Source of the DNA: an uncultured Eubacteriales bacterium | GTDB lineage: Bacteria > Bacillota > Clostridia > UBA1381 > UBA9506 | Reading direction: 5' to 3' | Length of the DNA stretch: 38,215 nt | Assembly: GCA_949299615.1 (NCBI GenBank) | Contig: CASGBM010000004.1 | Location: forward strand, 1 to 38,215 | Shown here: positions 17,852-26,653 of the stretch, in pieces | Numbering within the stretch: the first letter of the stretch is position 1 | Layout of the letters: every line of letters begins with the position of its first letter | The notes under the pieces: generated by a model | The model's input: only the letters and a program-made list of their open reading frames with translations | Told to the model about the DNA's origin: nothing | Databases searched by the model: none | Translations under genes and position numbers: made by a program

Positions 17852-18977
17852 GAAAAAAACCAAATTAGACGAACTGCGCGAGAAAATCAACCAAACAGAC
17901 TGGGAATTGGTAAAATTGTTTGAAAAGCGCATGGATCTTTGCCGTGCTGTGGGAGAATATAAACGGGCAAACGGGCTACCGGTTTTAAATCAGGCGCGGG
18001 AGAATGAAGTGATAAAGACGCGGCAAAGCTGGCTGGAAAACCCGGATTATGCCGAGTCGGCAGAAGAATTGTTTACGTGTGTCATGGGGCTTTCCCGAAA
18101 ATTGCAGCACCAACGGGTTTACGCGCGCAAACTAGAGTGTGCTGAGCCGGTTGCGCATCCGCGTGTGGTATACTGCGGCGTGCCCGGCTGTTATGCAGAA
18201 GAAGCGGCGAAAAAGTATTTTGATCATCAGCAGGATATGCTGTCTTGTGAGTCGTTTGCAGAGGTTTTTGAAATTCTGCGCCGGGGGCAAGCGGACTATG
18301 GTGTTGTCCCGGTGGAAAATACGTCTACCGGAGCGATTGACGACGTGCTGGACCTTTTGGCGGGAGGCGGGCTTTTTATCGTTGGGCAAACGGTTTTGGA
18401 AATTAATCATTGCCTTTTGGGGGCTTGCGGCGCAAAAATTTCGGATATTCGCGAGGTGTATTCCCATCCGCAGGGACTGGCGCAAAGCAAGGAGTATTTA
18501 GATACTTTAACACAGGCAAAAAAAATCCCTTATTACAATACGGCTGCGGCGGCAAAGCTGGTCAGCGAGACAAAAGACAAAACCAAGGCGGCTGTGGCGA
18601 GCGAATATGCCGCAGACCTTTACTCTCTGGAGGTTTTAGCGCGAGGCATTAACCGCAGGGAAAATAACCACACGAGGTTTGCCGTGATTGGGCGCGCGCT
18701 GGAGATTCCGAAAGATGCAGATACGGTGAGCATTGCATTCACGCTTCCGCACAAAAGCGGGACGCTGAAGCGGGTGCTTTCAGAATTTGCCCAGGCAAGG
18801 TTGAATCTTTTGCACATTGAGTCGCGCCCGCTGGCGGATAAAAATTTTGAATATTTGTTTTTCATTGACTTCAGCGGCAACCTCAAAAATCCAGAGGTGC
18901 TGGACGCGTTGGAAAAGGTAAGGGATGAGTGTCTGACACTGCTGGTTTTGGGTAATTTTAAAGAAAAATTAAACTAA
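17841..18977 (+). CDS. pheA: Bifunctional chorismate mutase / prephenate dehydratase
   Basis: This is a 378-residue fusion that converts chorismate to prephenate and then to phenylpyruvate, the committed branch to phenylalanine. An AroQ-type mutase domain covers about residues 5-95 (LDELREKINQTDWELVKLFEKR). A dehydratase domain follows from about 107 (VPVENTSTGAIDDVLDLL, SHPQGLAQSKEYL and the catalytic NHTRF). An ACT domain covers about 290-370 (LPHKSGTLKRVLSEFAQARLNLLHIESRP). The GALV-like and IESRP sites of the ACT domain bind phenylalanine and give feedback inhibition in the family. It follows a T-box for phenylalanine, so control is probably at two levels. Confidence 0.96.
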   Translation: MADEKKTKLDELREKINQTDWELVKLFEKRMDLCRAVGEYKRANGLPVLNQARENEVIKTRQSWLENPDYAESAEELFTCVMGLSRKLQHQRVYARKLECAEPVAHPRVVYCGVPGCYAEEAAKKYFDHQQDMLSCESFAEVFEILRRGQADYGVVPVENTSTGAIDDVLDLLAGGGLFIVGQTVLEINHCLLGACGAKISDIREVYSHPQGLAQSKEYLDTLTQAKKIPYYNTAAAAKLVSETKDKTKAAVASEYAADLYSLEVLARGINRRENNHTRFAVIGRALEIPKDADTVSIAFTLPHKSGTLKRVLSEFAQARLNLLHIESRPLADKNFEYLFFIDFSGNLKNPEVLDALEKVRDECLTLLVLGNFKEKLN

Positions 18978-18990
18978 GGGAGGAAAATGC

Positions 18991-19500
18991 GTGAGACGGC
19001 GGAAAAACATTGTGCTGATTGGAATGACCGGATGCGGCAAAACCACGGTTGGTCTTGCGCTTTCCTACCGGCTGAAAATGCCGTTTATTGACATGGATGC
19101 ATGGATTGAGAAAACTGCCGGAAAACCCATCCCGCAGATTTTTGCAGAGGATGGAGAAGAGGCGTTTCGTCAGTTGGAAACACAGATGTCAAAGCGGATG
19201 AGCCGCGAGCACGGAACGATTGTTTCCACCGGCGGAGGGGTTATCATGCGTCCAGAGAATATGAAGTATTTAAAGCGGCATGCGGTTGTGGTGTACATTA
19301 ACCGGAGCGTGGAAGATATTATGAAAAAATTGCGGCTGGAAAAACGGCCGATGCTCAAAGGCAAGACCGAAACGCTGTACCCAATGTATGAAAAGCGCCA
19401 CCCGCTCTATTTAAAATATGCGGATGTAGAAGTAAAAAACCAGTGTAATTTCCGCGAGGGCGTTGAAAATGTCTATCAGGCTGTGAAAGACCGGATATAA
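18991..19500 (+). CDS. aroK: Shikimate kinase
   Basis: This is a 169-residue P-loop kinase that phosphorylates shikimate at the 3-OH using ATP. Walker A GMTGCGKTTVG is at residues 11-21, the shikimate-binding DMDAWIE near residues 33-40 and STGGGVI near residues 80-86. The LID region VEDIMKKLRLEKRPML contains the arginine that contacts ATP. The start is GTG 18991 behind AAGGGAGGAAAA. It is 13 bases after pheA and is the last gene of the T-box unit. It overlaps with no other gene. Confidence 0.95.
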   Translation: MRRRKNIVLIGMTGCGKTTVGLALSYRLKMPFIDMDAWIEKTAGKPIPQIFAEDGEEAFRQLETQMSKRMSREHGTIVSTGGGVIMRPENMKYLKRHAVVVYINRSVEDIMKKLRLEKRPMLKGKTETLYPMYEKRHPLYLKYADVEVKNQCNFREGVENVYQAVKDRI

Positions 19501-19560
19501 CCTCGCTGAGATACAAACCGCTTCGCAAATTTAAAACGGTGTAGCAATTGCACTGCAATT
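19497..19560 (+). repeat. AAACGGTGT-hairpin repeat, copy 2, with weak terminator
   Basis: It begins at the aroK stop with ATATAACCTCGC, the same 12 bases that start the copy at 35617, and ends with AAACGGTGT (19534-19542) and the hairpin AATTGC-ACT-GCAATT (19546-19560). Four T follow directly (19561-19564), so this copy could act as a weak terminator for the phenylalanine operon. Confidence 0.5.
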
Positions 19561-19587
19561 TTTTATAAGATCATTTGTATATTCACC

Positions 19588-19770
19588 GTAGGGTGCGGCC
19601 CCTGGAGAGTCTGCCCCGTGGGGCACGCACCGCTAATTTTGCGCGGTATTGTGTGAAGAATACCGGATGTGCAATGAAAACGGGACGTGCCTTATGGAGT
19701 GGGCTTTCGGGGCGTCTTTTTTTGTGATGTCTGCGCGCCTTTTGCGGGACGTCGTGGCGCCGTCCCCTAC
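19588..19770 (+). repeat. GTAGGG-ended composite intergenic repeat, copy 1
   Basis: The left half is a hairpin from GTAGGGTGCGGC (19588-19599) to CGCACCGC (19626-19633). The right half is an imperfect palindrome GGGACGTCGTGGCGCCGTCCC ending CCTAC (19746-19770, 25 bases, given in part). The outer ends are therefore inverted GTAGGG/CCCTAC. The reverse complement of the same design, including AAAACGGGACGT, is found at 37838-37939, and a single half at 21227-21253. Confidence 0.7.
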
Positions 19771-19881
19771 AAACGGGTTTGTTTGGGTTATGTTCATTTT
19801 TTGAAATAGCGCTGTCCCCTACGGAAAAGCCGTTTGATGGTGCCGATGGAGTAGGAAGACACATAAAATCAAAATATAAAA

Positions 19882-19913
19882 AACGGGTAAGTCCCAAAAG
19901 GGACTTGCCCGTT
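19882..19913 (-). terminator. Intrinsic terminator of ddh
   Basis: A 14-base stem with one T-G pair (19882-19895 with 19900-19913) has an AAAA loop. On the minus strand it is followed by six T. It lies 17 bases beyond the ddh stop. Confidence 0.85.
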
Positions 19914-19929
19914 TATTCATTTTCAAAAA

Positions 19930-20916
19930 TTATAGCAGTTCTTTGCGCAGTGTTTCTCCGGATTTCGCAGACAGTAAAGCCGGTGCAACATCTAGCACAG
20001 ATTTTGCTCCGCAGTCACCGTTTTTGTTCATGCGGTAAGCTGCCCGCGCATAAGCGACCAAAACGCTGGAAGTAAACTGCGGATTCGAGCCGAGATTCAG
20101 CGCATATTCAATAATCTGCGGTGTTTCTCCGTTTGCGCCCGTTCTCCCGCTGCGGATCACAAATCCGCCGTGCGGCATCGCACTGTGGTCGCGGCGCAGT
20201 TCTTCTTCTGTAATAAAATGTACCGTTGTATCATAATCGGAAAAATAGTTTGGCATGGTTTTAATATCATGCTCAATTTGTGCTTTGTCTGCGCCTTCTT
20301 CTGCAACGACATAACATTCGCGGGTATGTTTTTCACGCGTAGTGAGCGCAGGATTGGTCCCTTTTCGCACTTCTTCAATTGCAGACGGCACAGGAACCGT
20401 ATACTGAATGGCATTTTTCACGCCTTTTACGCGCCGGATTGCATCTGAATGCCCTTGGCTGACACCTTTTCCCCAAAACGTGTAGGTGTTGCCGTCCGGC
20501 AGGACACAATCTGCATAAGCACGGCTTAATGAAAAGAGTCCCGGATCCCATCCAACAGAAATAATGCTTGTTTTCCCGGCTGCTTTTGCTGCCTTATCAA
20601 CTGCGGCAAAATATTCCGGAATTTTTGCGTGGGTATCAAAACTGTCAATCGTGTTAAACAGAGAAGCAAATTCCGGTCCCTGCACCGGCAGGTCTGTCGC
20701 GCTGCCGCCGCAAAGGATCAGCACATCAATCTCATCTTTTTTTGTTTTAGCATCATTTGTGCTGTAAACAGGAATACCGCTTGCCGGCTTAACCGTTTTA
20801 GGGTCGCGCCGTGTAAACAAAGCGACGAGTTCCATATCCGGATTTTGAGCGATGGCCATTTCAACACCGCGTCCCAAATTTCCGTACCCGGCGATTCCAA
20901 TTCTAATTTTATCCAT
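19930..20916 (-). CDS. ddh: meso-diaminopimelate D-dehydrogenase
   Basis: This is a 328-residue NADPH-dependent enzyme that reductively aminates L-tetrahydrodipicolinate to meso-diaminopimelate in one step, for lysine and for peptidoglycan cross-bridges. The Rossmann motif GIAGYGNLGRGVE is at residues 6-18, with LFTRRDPKTV binding the NADP phosphate, the DSFDTHAKIPEYFAAVD substrate loop near residue 90, and SVGWDPGLFSLSRAYAD typical of the family. ATG 20916 follows GGGAGG; a longer frame to 20976 has no better ribosome site. It is a lone gene on the minus strand with its own promoter and terminator. Confidence 0.94.
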   Translation of the reverse strand: MDKIRIGIAGYGNLGRGVEMAIAQNPDMELVALFTRRDPKTVKPASGIPVYSTNDAKTKKDEIDVLILCGGSATDLPVQGPEFASLFNTIDSFDTHAKIPEYFAAVDKAAKAAGKTSIISVGWDPGLFSLSRAYADCVLPDGNTYTFWGKGVSQGHSDAIRRVKGVKNAIQYTVPVPSAIEEVRKGTNPALTTREKHTRECYVVAEEGADKAQIEHDIKTMPNYFSDYDTTVHFITEEELRRDHSAMPHGGFVIRSGRTGANGETPQIIEYALNLGSNPQFTSSVLVAYARAAYRMNKNGDCGAKSVLDVAPALLSAKSGETLRKELL

Positions 20917-21012
20917 AAAAAAACCTCCCATGTTAAAGCTTAATGTACTCACTAGGAAATAACCAAGATTCTGCAATTATATTTTGTAAAAAAAACAATA
21001 AATATCAAAGAT

Positions 21013-21042
21013 ATTATATCATAAAGTTTAAAAAGTTGTAAA
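21013..21042 (-). promoter_or_regulatory. Putative ddh promoter
   Basis: On the minus strand, TTTACA (21042-21037) and TATAAT (21018-21013) are 18 bases apart, with TG one base before the -10. The leader would be about 90 bases. Confidence 0.4.
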
Positions 21043-21226
21043 TAAGGCAAAAGATGATTTTTTAATAAAGCAGATTGTAATTTGAAAATAAAGGCCATAA
21101 ACTGGTTTCGTTCAAAATAAGATAATTTTAAAATAGTGTTATAATGCAAAAATATCATTTGGATAGATTTTCTTACACAGCACAAAATATAACAGTAACT
21201 TTTATACCCTAAAAAACATGAAATCA

Positions 21227-21253
21227 GCGGTGCGCCTGGGAGCCGCACCCTAC
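21227..21253 (-). repeat. Half copy of the GTAGGG-type repeat
   Basis: The hairpin GGTGCG (21229-21234) with CGCACC (21244-21249) ends in CCTAC. It matches the left half of the elements at 19588 and, in the same orientation, 37895-37939. Confidence 0.6.
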
Positions 21254-21501
21254 AAAGGGAGTACGGAGTTATCAAGTAGCACAAAACCAAATCGCACGTA
21301 CCGATGAAATCAATTGTGTACAATCAAACGGGTTGCCATAGAGGACGGCGCTACGTTGTTCCCGTAAAAGCTGCTAAGGTTTGGATCGCAAAAGAAAAAG
21401 CCGCGGTATAATCATTTCGGCATAATGCTTCATTTTGAGCGCGCGAAAGCGACATTTTGCAGGGGCGTACTAAAAAAATTTGCTGTAATGAAAAATCCTG
21501 C

Positions 21502-21530
21502 TTGACATTAGAGAAATTATGTTTTAAAAT
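21502..21530 (+). promoter_or_regulatory. Promoter of the copper operon
   Basis: Perfect TTGACA (21502-21507) and TAAAAT (21525-21530) with a 17-base spacer. Start of transcription would be near 21537, just before the operator. Confidence 0.8.
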
Positions 21531-21545
21531 AAAAGCAGATAACAT

Positions 21546-21562
21546 ATACCCCACGGGGGTGG
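21546..21562 (+). promoter_or_regulatory. CsoR-type copper operator
   Basis: ATACCCCACGGGGGTGG contains the inverted repeat ACCCC-ACG-GGGGT (48-52/56-60 of 21500s). G/C-tract palindromes of the TACCCC...GGGGTA type are the known operators of CsoR family repressors. It sits between the promoter and copA, and a csoR gene is in the same operon, so autoregulation by Cu(I) is likely. Confidence 0.75.
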
Positions 21563-21578
21563 TGTGTGAGGTGATAAT

Positions 21579-24110
21579 ATGAAAGAAAAATATAAAGTGA
21601 CCGGAATGACATGCAGTGCGTGCAGCGCGCATGTGGAAAAGGCGGTGAGGGCACTAGACGGCGTGCAGGACGTTTCGGTCAGCTTGCTTACCAATTCCAT
21701 GCAGGTAGAGTTTGATGAGGGAAAAGCGAATCCAGAAGCGGTGATTCAGGCGGTGGAAAAAGCCGGCTACGGTGCAGCACCAGCCGAAAAAAAGGCAGAG
21801 CCGGTTCCCTCAAAATCTGCGGCCGCACAAAAGGATGAGCAAAAAGAGACAAAGATTCGGATACTCCTTTCCCTTGCTTTTTTAATTCCGCTGATGTATT
21901 TATCCATGGGGCATATGGTTGGTCTGCCCCTGCCTGGGTTTCTCAGCGGAGCAGAGAACGCGGTTTCGTTTTTAATGACGCAGTTTTTACTTTCGCTTCC
22001 GGTTGTTTTTGTAAACCGTAAGTTTTTTTCCGTCGGTTTTCGAAGCCTTTTTCGCGGCGCGCCCAATATGGATTCGCTGATTGCGGTTGGCTCCGGTGCA
22101 GCGCTTGCCTATGGCATTGCGGCGATCTATGCGGCTGGGTATGGGCTGGGGCATGGCGATATGGCGCTTGCACATCGTTTTATGATGGAAGTGTATTTTG
22201 AATCTGCCGTTATGATTTTGACTCTGGTGACGGTAGGAAAATATATGGAAGCGCGTTCTGCCGGGAAAACGTCAGAAGCAATTACCAAATTAATGGAGCT
22301 TGCCCCTCCAAAAGCGTTTGTCATTCGTGATGGTGAAGAAATAGAGGTACCGTTAGAAGAAGTGGCAGAAGGCGACATTTTGTCCGTAAAACCGGGCGGC
22401 AAAATTCCTGTGGATGGAGTTATTTTGGATGGACACGCCGTTGTGGATGAATCCGCGCTGACTGGGGAGAGCATTCCGATCGAGAAGCAGGCGGGCGACG
22501 CGGTGACAGGGGCGACGGTGAACCAATCCGGCGCGTTTACCATGCGTGCGCAAAAGGTTGGGGAAGATACAGCTCTCGCGCAGATTATCCGGCTGGTGGA
22601 GGAAGCCTCCGCTTCCAAAGCGCCGGTGGCAAAACTGGCAGACCGAATTAGCGGCGTTTTTGTTCCAATTGTAATTGGGATTGCGGCTGTGACGTTTTTG
22701 GCTTGGCTGATTTTGGGTCAGAATGTATCCTTTGCGCTGGCAAATGCCATTTCGGTGCTTGTAATTTCCTGCCCCTGTGCGCTTGGGCTTGCAACGCCCA
22801 CCGCCGTGATGGTCGGCATGGGCAAAGGCGCAGAAAACGGGATTTTATTTAAAAATGCACAGAGCCTGCAAATGGTTCGGGAAATGGATACGGTTGTGCT
22901 GGACAAAACCGGAACGGTGACAGAGGGCAGGCCGCGTGTGACGGATGTTGTGGCGGATGGCTGCACGGAAGAAGAACTTTTGACGCTTGCCGGAGCGGTG
23001 GAGCAAAAATCGGAGCACCCTCTGGCGCGTGCGGTTTTAGAGGAATGCCAAAAAAGGGGGATTTCTCTTTTGGCATGTTCTGATTTTTACAATGAACCGG
23101 GGTATGGTATCTTTGGTACCGTAGAGGGAAAATCGGTACTGGCAGGGAATGCGGCATGGCTGCGGCAGCATGAGGTTTCGCTTGGAAGCTTGGAAGGAAA
23201 AGCGTCCCGACTGGCAGAGGATGGAAAAACGCCGCTGTATTTCAGCCGAGAAGGCATGGCAATCGGCGTGATCGCCGTTGCGGATACGGTGCGAAAAACC
23301 AGCATCGGAGCCATCCGCAGGTTGCAGGAAATGGGCATGGAAGTGATCATGCTTACAGGCGATAATCGCCGCACAGCAGAAGCGATCCGGCGCCAGACGG
23401 GAATCAGCCGGGTTGTGTCAGAGGTTCTGCCGCAGGACAAAGAAAAGGAAATCCGCTCGCTGCAATCGGCTGGGAAAAAAGTTGCCATGATCGGCGACGG
23501 AATTAATGATGCACCGGCGCTGACCCGCGCGGACATTGGGTTTGCCATTGGCGCCGGGACGGATATTGCGATCGAGTCGGCAGACGTCGTTTTGATGAAA
23601 GATGATTTGTCCGACGCGGTAACGGCGATCGAACTGAGCCGGGCAACCATGCGTAATATTAAGGAAAATCTGTTTTGGGCATTTTTCTATAACTGCATTG
23701 GGATTCCGCTTGCGGCAGGCGTTTTTTATCCGCTGTTTGGGCTCAGGCTCAGCCCGATGATCGGAGCGGCGGCGATGAGCCTCAGTTCTGTCTGCGTGGT
23801 GTCAAACGCCCTGCGGCTGAAATTTTTCCGCCCGAAGCAAGATTCGGGCGAATATAGGAAACAGTCCATCGAATATAATCATACAATAGGAGGAGAAACG
23901 AAAATGGAAAAGAAAATCATGATTGAAGGAATGGCATGCGGGCATTGCACAAATAGAGTAGAACAGGCGCTTAATTCGATTCGCGGCGTGCATGCGAGCG
24001 TGTCGCTGGAGGACAAGTGCGCGACGGTTGTGCTTGAGCACGCGGTGACGGATGAAGAACTTCAAAAAGCGGTCACAGACGCAGGCTACAGCGTGATCTC
24101 CATTTCGTAA
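21579..24110 (+). CDS. copA: Copper-exporting P1B ATPase with C-terminal CopZ-like domain
   Basis: This is an 843-residue Cu(I) efflux ATPase. The N-terminal metal domain has [12 protein letters not shown] (residues 9-20), and eight hydrophobic helices follow. Visible motifs are TGES near 294, the transmembrane Cu site CPC (398-400), the phosphorylated D442-KTGT, the SEHPLA motif of P1B pumps, [10 protein letters not shown] (near 639-648) and the last-helix MSLSS. After residue 753 a polar linker runs in frame into a second metal domain, [18 protein letters not shown], the size of free CopZ. ATG 23904 at the start of that domain has AGGAGGAG eight bases upstream, so it may also be made as a separate chaperone. 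Length beyond the usual ~750 residues is explained by this fusion. Confidence 0.96.
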   Translation: MKEKYKVTGMTCSACSAHVEKAVRALDGVQDVSVSLLTNSMQVEFDEGKANPEAVIQAVEKAGYGAAPAEKKAEPVPSKSAAAQKDEQKETKIRILLSLAFLIPLMYLSMGHMVGLPLPGFLSGAENAVSFLMTQFLLSLPVVFVNRKFFSVGFRSLFRGAPNMDSLIAVGSGAALAYGIAAIYAAGYGLGHGDMALAHRFMMEVYFESAVMILTLVTVGKYMEARSAGKTSEAITKLMELAPPKAFVIRDGEEIEVPLEEVAEGDILSVKPGGKIPVDGVILDGHAVVDESALTGESIPIEKQAGDAVTGATVNQSGAFTMRAQKVGEDTALAQIIRLVEEASASKAPVAKLADRISGVFVPIVIGIAAVTFLAWLILGQNVSFALANAISVLVISCPCALGLATPTAVMVGMGKGAENGILFKNAQSLQMVREMDTVVLDKTGTVTEGRPRVTDVVADGCTEEELLTLAGAVEQKSEHPLARAVLEECQKRGISLLACSDFYNEPGYGIFGTVEGKSVLAGNAAWLRQHEVSLGSLEGKASRLAEDGKTPLYFSREGMAIGVIAVADTVRKTSIGAIRRLQEMGMEVIMLTGDNRRTAEAIRRQTGISRVVSEVLPQDKEKEIRSLQSAGKKVAMIGDGINDAPALTRADIGFAIGAGTDIAIESADVVLMKDDLSDAVTAIELSRATMRNIKENLFWAFFYNCIGIPLAAGVFYPLFGLRLSPMIGAAAMSLSSVCVVSNALRLKFFRPKQDSGEYRKQSIEYNHTIGGETKMEKKIMIEGMACGHCTNRVEQALNSIRGVHASVSLEDKCATVVLEHAVTDEELQKAVTDAGYSVISIS

Positions 24111-24122
24111 GAGGTGGTCTTG

Positions 24123-24389
24123 ATGAAAGCAGATAAAAAAACAATCAGCCGGCTTTTAAAAACCGCCCGGGGGCAGATTGACGGGATTTTAAAAATGATG
24201 GAAGAGGATCAGTACTGCATGGACATTTCCTGTCAGGTCATGGCGGCAGAGGCAATCTTAAAGAAAGCAAATAAAGAAATTATCCAAGCGCATATGCAAA
24301 GCTGTGTGCGTGAGGCGTTTCTTTCTGGAAATCCGCAGGAAGCGGAGAAGAAAATAGAAGAATTGACAAAAATCATTGGCAAACTGTGA
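24123..24389 (+). CDS. csoR: Copper-sensing repressor CsoR
   Basis: This is an 88-residue DUF156 (CsoR/RcnR) all-helical repressor. The Cu(I) ligand set is complete: C32, H57 and C61, with the same 25- and 4-residue spacings as known CsoR proteins. Cu(I) binding releases DNA and induces efflux. ATG 24123 follows GAGGTGG; an in-frame GTG at 24114 overlaps that site. It lies 12 bases after copA. Its operator is most likely the G/C palindrome before copA. Confidence 0.94.
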   Translation: MKADKKTISRLLKTARGQIDGILKMMEEDQYCMDISCQVMAAEAILKKANKEIIQAHMQSCVREAFLSGNPQEAEKKIEELTKIIGKL

Positions 24390-24406
24390 GAAGGGAGATT
24401 TATGCT

Positions 24407-24916
24407 ATGAAAAATTTTCGGAAAATTTCGCCGGAGGAAATCGGTAAAACGCCGTTTGAATGGATCGGAGAAGACTGGATGCTGGTTTGTGCGCAGAAGC
24501 CGGACGGCAGTGTGAACGCTATGACGGCGTCCTGGGGCGGCATGGGCGTGATGTGGGGGAAAAATGTAGCGTTTGTTGTCATCCGCCCGCAGCGCTATAC
24601 CAAAGAGTTTATTGACAGCGCCCAAACGTTTTCGCTGACTTTTTTTGCGCCGCAGTATAAACAAGAACTGGGCTATCTGGGAAAAGTGTCCGGCAGGGAT
24701 GAAGATAAAATTGCAAAAAGCGGCTTGCGCGTAGCGCATAGCGGAGAAACGCCGTATTTTGAAGAAGGAAAGATGGTCATGCTGTGCAAAAAGCTGTATG
24801 CGCAGCCGATGGAAAAAGATTGTTTTCTTTCGGCGGACATTCCGGAAAAATGGTATGCCGCCGGAGATTATCACACGCTTTATGTTGCAGAAATCACGTC
24901 TGTGCTGGCTGAATAA
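24407..24916 (+). CDS. Flavin reductase-like (FMN-binding split barrel) protein
   Basis: This is a 169-residue protein of the flavin reductase-like family. It has the usual pattern MTASWGGMGVMWGKNVAFVVIRPQRYT, in which the loop binds FMN, and a FSLTFF strand. These proteins reduce or shuttle FMN with NAD(P)H, or act as small flavoproteins in anaerobes. The electron partner is not indicated. ATG 24407 is preceded by GGGAG; an in-frame GTG at 24386 overlaps the csoR stop. It is the last gene of the copper operon by position, but a role in copper handling is inference only. Confidence 0.85.
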   Translation: MKNFRKISPEEIGKTPFEWIGEDWMLVCAQKPDGSVNAMTASWGGMGVMWGKNVAFVVIRPQRYTKEFIDSAQTFSLTFFAPQYKQELGYLGKVSGRDEDKIAKSGLRVAHSGETPYFEEGKMVMLCKKLYAQPMEKDCFLSADIPEKWYAAGDYHTLYVAEITSVLAE

Positions 24917-24945
24917 GCGCAGCATAAACCGGTTGTAATAGAAAC

Positions 24946-24986
24946 GGCTGATATTCCGAAGAAGATCGGAATATCAGCCATTTTTT
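24946..24986 (+). terminator. Intrinsic terminator after the copper operon
   Basis: A perfect 14-base stem (24946-24959 with 24966-24979) is followed by A and six T. It separates the plus-strand operon from the converging minus-strand hydrolase gene and may also slow that transcript. Confidence 0.88.
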
Positions 24987-24994
24987 GAGGGAGA

Positions 24995-25642
24995 TTATTT
25001 TTTTCCAAAATAGATTTTAGTATATTGTTCGGCGCAGTATTTTGCAATGCGGATATATCCTTCTTCCAGCAAATGAACGCCGTCGGGAGTGTATAAATTT
25101 GCATGATCTTTGATCAAAGAATAGAAATCAAACACAATTAAACCTTTTTCCTGGGCGATTTTTTTTGCAATTTCATTTCGCTCGATCACAGTTTGGTTTC
25201 TTACGTCAAATTCATTTAAGTTCTCTTTGCTTCGCACCGGCGTCGTTAAAGCGACAATCAGCGGAACGCTTTTGCATTGATTTTCTATAAAATCAATGGC
25301 TTTTCTGTAATATTTTTCATAGTCATCGTTTTTAAGATGCCATCCGTGCAGACCGTTGTTGATTTGAATGAGATCGGTTCTAGCTTGCTGAGCGAGGACA
25401 TTTTCTAAGGTTTTAAGAAAATAGCGGTTATCCAGCGCCTTAGAGGTTCCAAAGACGTCGGCGTACATCCTGCCGTTTAATTCTTTGTTTATAAGCTGAC
25501 GATAGCCGCAGGAGATAGAATCTCCCACAATTAACACTCGAGGCGGTTTAGAATCGTCGGCATGCTCCCACCAAATATTATCCCATTCATAGGTTTCCAG
25601 AGGATGATCGGTTAATGTTTCTTGGTATGTAAATGATTCCAT
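24995..25642 (-). CDS. SGNH/GDSL-type hydrolase, cytoplasmic
   Basis: This is a 215-residue SGNH-fold hydrolase without signal peptide. Block I is VGDSIS with nucleophile S42, the Asn block III is in INNGLHGWH, and the C-terminal Asp-His pair is in TPDGVHL near residue 190. SGNH enzymes cleave acyl esters on sugars, lipids or other small molecules; the natural substrate cannot be read from the sequence. AAGAAGG lies upstream of ATG 25642. It follows the AraC gene by 138 bases on the same strand and probably shares its transcript. A second SGNH hydrolase is encoded at 32433, in the nearby LacI-linked operon, which suggests related substrates. Confidence 0.88.
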   Translation of the reverse strand: MESFTYQETLTDHPLETYEWDNIWWEHADDSKPPRVLIVGDSISCGYRQLINKELNGRMYADVFGTSKALDNRYFLKTLENVLAQQARTDLIQINNGLHGWHLKNDDYEKYYRKAIDFIENQCKSVPLIVALTTPVRSKENLNEFDVRNQTVIERNEIAKKIAQEKGLIVFDFYSLIKDHANLYTPDGVHLLEEGYIRIAKYCAEQYTKIYFGKK

Positions 25643-25780
25643 AAAAATTCCTTCTTTCGCATATTTTTCTTTGTAATATATTCTGCAAAAAAAGTTTTTT
25701 TCCTTTTTATTTTATTTAATTTCTTGCTGCCTCTGCCATTGCATAAATGTTTTCCAAAGGAACGTCCGGCAAGATACTCT

Positions 25781-26503
25781 TTATATTCCTCCATGATATT
25801 GTTTTGGAGATACTCCAAATTTATTTTTAAATGCCTTTCCAAATGATTTTGCATCGGCATAGCCGATAGATTTTGCAATGGCAGAAATCTTCATATTTGA
25901 GCTTAAAAGCTTTTGTGATTCCTTAAGCCGCATATTCATTAAATACTGGTGAGGCGTTATGCCTAATTCTTTTTTAAACAGGCGTATAAAATATTCCGGA
26001 TGGTAGCCTGCCAGTTTGCTAAGCTGAGAAAGAGAAATATTTTGGCTTAAGTGGTTAGCGATATAATCTGTTGCAGTTTTAATGTCGGAAGCAGGTTCCT
26101 GCAAGAGATGGTTTTGGGATAAATAGATGCGAAACAGTTCACACAAAGCGCTTAATGACTGCACATGATTGTTTTTTATATCCATTTGAAATAATTCAAA
26201 TAGCTTTTGAATATAGCAGTTATTGCTTAAATCAATTTCTGATACCTTATGGAGCACTAAAGGATAAAAATCTACGTGTAAATACATGCAGTTGAGAGGC
26301 TTTTGCGGATTGTGGCATATTTCATACGGCTTTGAGGTGGGGAAAATATAAAGATGGCAAGATTTTAGCGGAAATTGCGTGCAATCATCACGATACCATG
26401 CCTCGCCGCCAAATACCTGGTATATTCTGCTAAATGGCGCCGGATGCATTTCTATGACATGCCAATTTGGCGGAGTAATGCAAGTCCCATAAATTAAAAG
26501 CAT
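25781..26503 (-). CDS. AraC family transcriptional regulator
   Basis: This is a 240-residue regulator. The C-terminal 95 residues form the double HTH of the AraC/XylS family (ISLSQLSKLAGYHPEYFIRLFKKELG and ISAIAKSIGYADAKSFGKAFKNKFG, given in part), ending GVSPKQYHGG. The N-terminal half looks like a cupin ligand domain with 'FPTSKPYEICHN...LHVDFYP', so a small ligand, perhaps a carbohydrate, is likely. ATG 26503 follows GGAGGGGAAAG. It is divergent from the URO-D-like gene at 26654 and upstream of the SGNH gene, so it is the obvious candidate to control both. The effector is unknown. Confidence 0.93.
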   Translation of the reverse strand: MLLIYGTCITPPNWHVIEMHPAPFSRIYQVFGGEAWYRDDCTQFPLKSCHLYIFPTSKPYEICHNPQKPLNCMYLHVDFYPLVLHKVSEIDLSNNCYIQKLFELFQMDIKNNHVQSLSALCELFRIYLSQNHLLQEPASDIKTATDYIANHLSQNISLSQLSKLAGYHPEYFIRLFKKELGITPHQYLMNMRLKESQKLLSSNMKISAIAKSIGYADAKSFGKAFKNKFGVSPKQYHGGI

Positions 26504-26533
26504 ATTACTTTCCCCTCCTTGATTTTTTTCTAT

Positions 26534-26562
26534 ACTTTATCACAAAAAATTTTAAAAGTCAA
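26534..26562 (-). promoter_or_regulatory. Putative promoter of the AraC gene
   Basis: On the minus strand, TTGACT (26562-26557) and TAAAGT (26539-26534) are 17 bases apart, about 30 bases before the start codon. Confidence 0.5.
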
Positions 26563-26592
26563 TTTTGGAGTATTTATTATATGTTTTTGTGG

Positions 26593-26620
26593 TTTACAAT
26601 AACAGATGTTTTGCTATAAT
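26593..26620 (+). promoter_or_regulatory. Putative promoter of the URO-D-like gene 26654
   Basis: TTTACA (26593-26598) and a perfect TATAAT (26615-26620) have a 16-base spacer and a TG one base before the -10. It faces away from the AraC promoter, leaving about 30 bases between their -35 elements for shared operator sites. Confidence 0.6.
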
Positions 26621-26653
26621 GAAATTACCAAAACGAGAAAGGTTGGGAGGCCG

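Larger units (their letters stand above)
19501..19929. other. Intergenic region between aroK and ddh
   Basis: This is 429 bases with no supported gene. It holds an AAACGGTGT-hairpin repeat at the left, a GTAGGG-ended composite repeat (19588-19770), a half element (GTCCCCTACGG at 19811-19821) and the ddh terminator. A T run at about 19715-19721 after GGGGCGTC may be a second, weaker stop for aroK transcription. Confidence 0.6.
20917..21578. other. Intergenic region between ddh and copA
   Basis: This is 662 bases between divergent genes. It holds the ddh promoter (21013-21042), a GTAGGG-type half repeat (21227-21253), and the copper promoter and operator (21502-21562). The rest is AT-rich without a supported gene; ORFs on the minus strand here lack ribosome sites and family matches. 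Confidence 0.6.

Noticed and set aside
25612-25878. Minus-strand ORF between the AraC and SGNH genes
   Set aside because: It overlaps the end of araC-type coding sequence, has no ribosome site of its own, and its sequence is low-complexity Lys-rich at the end.
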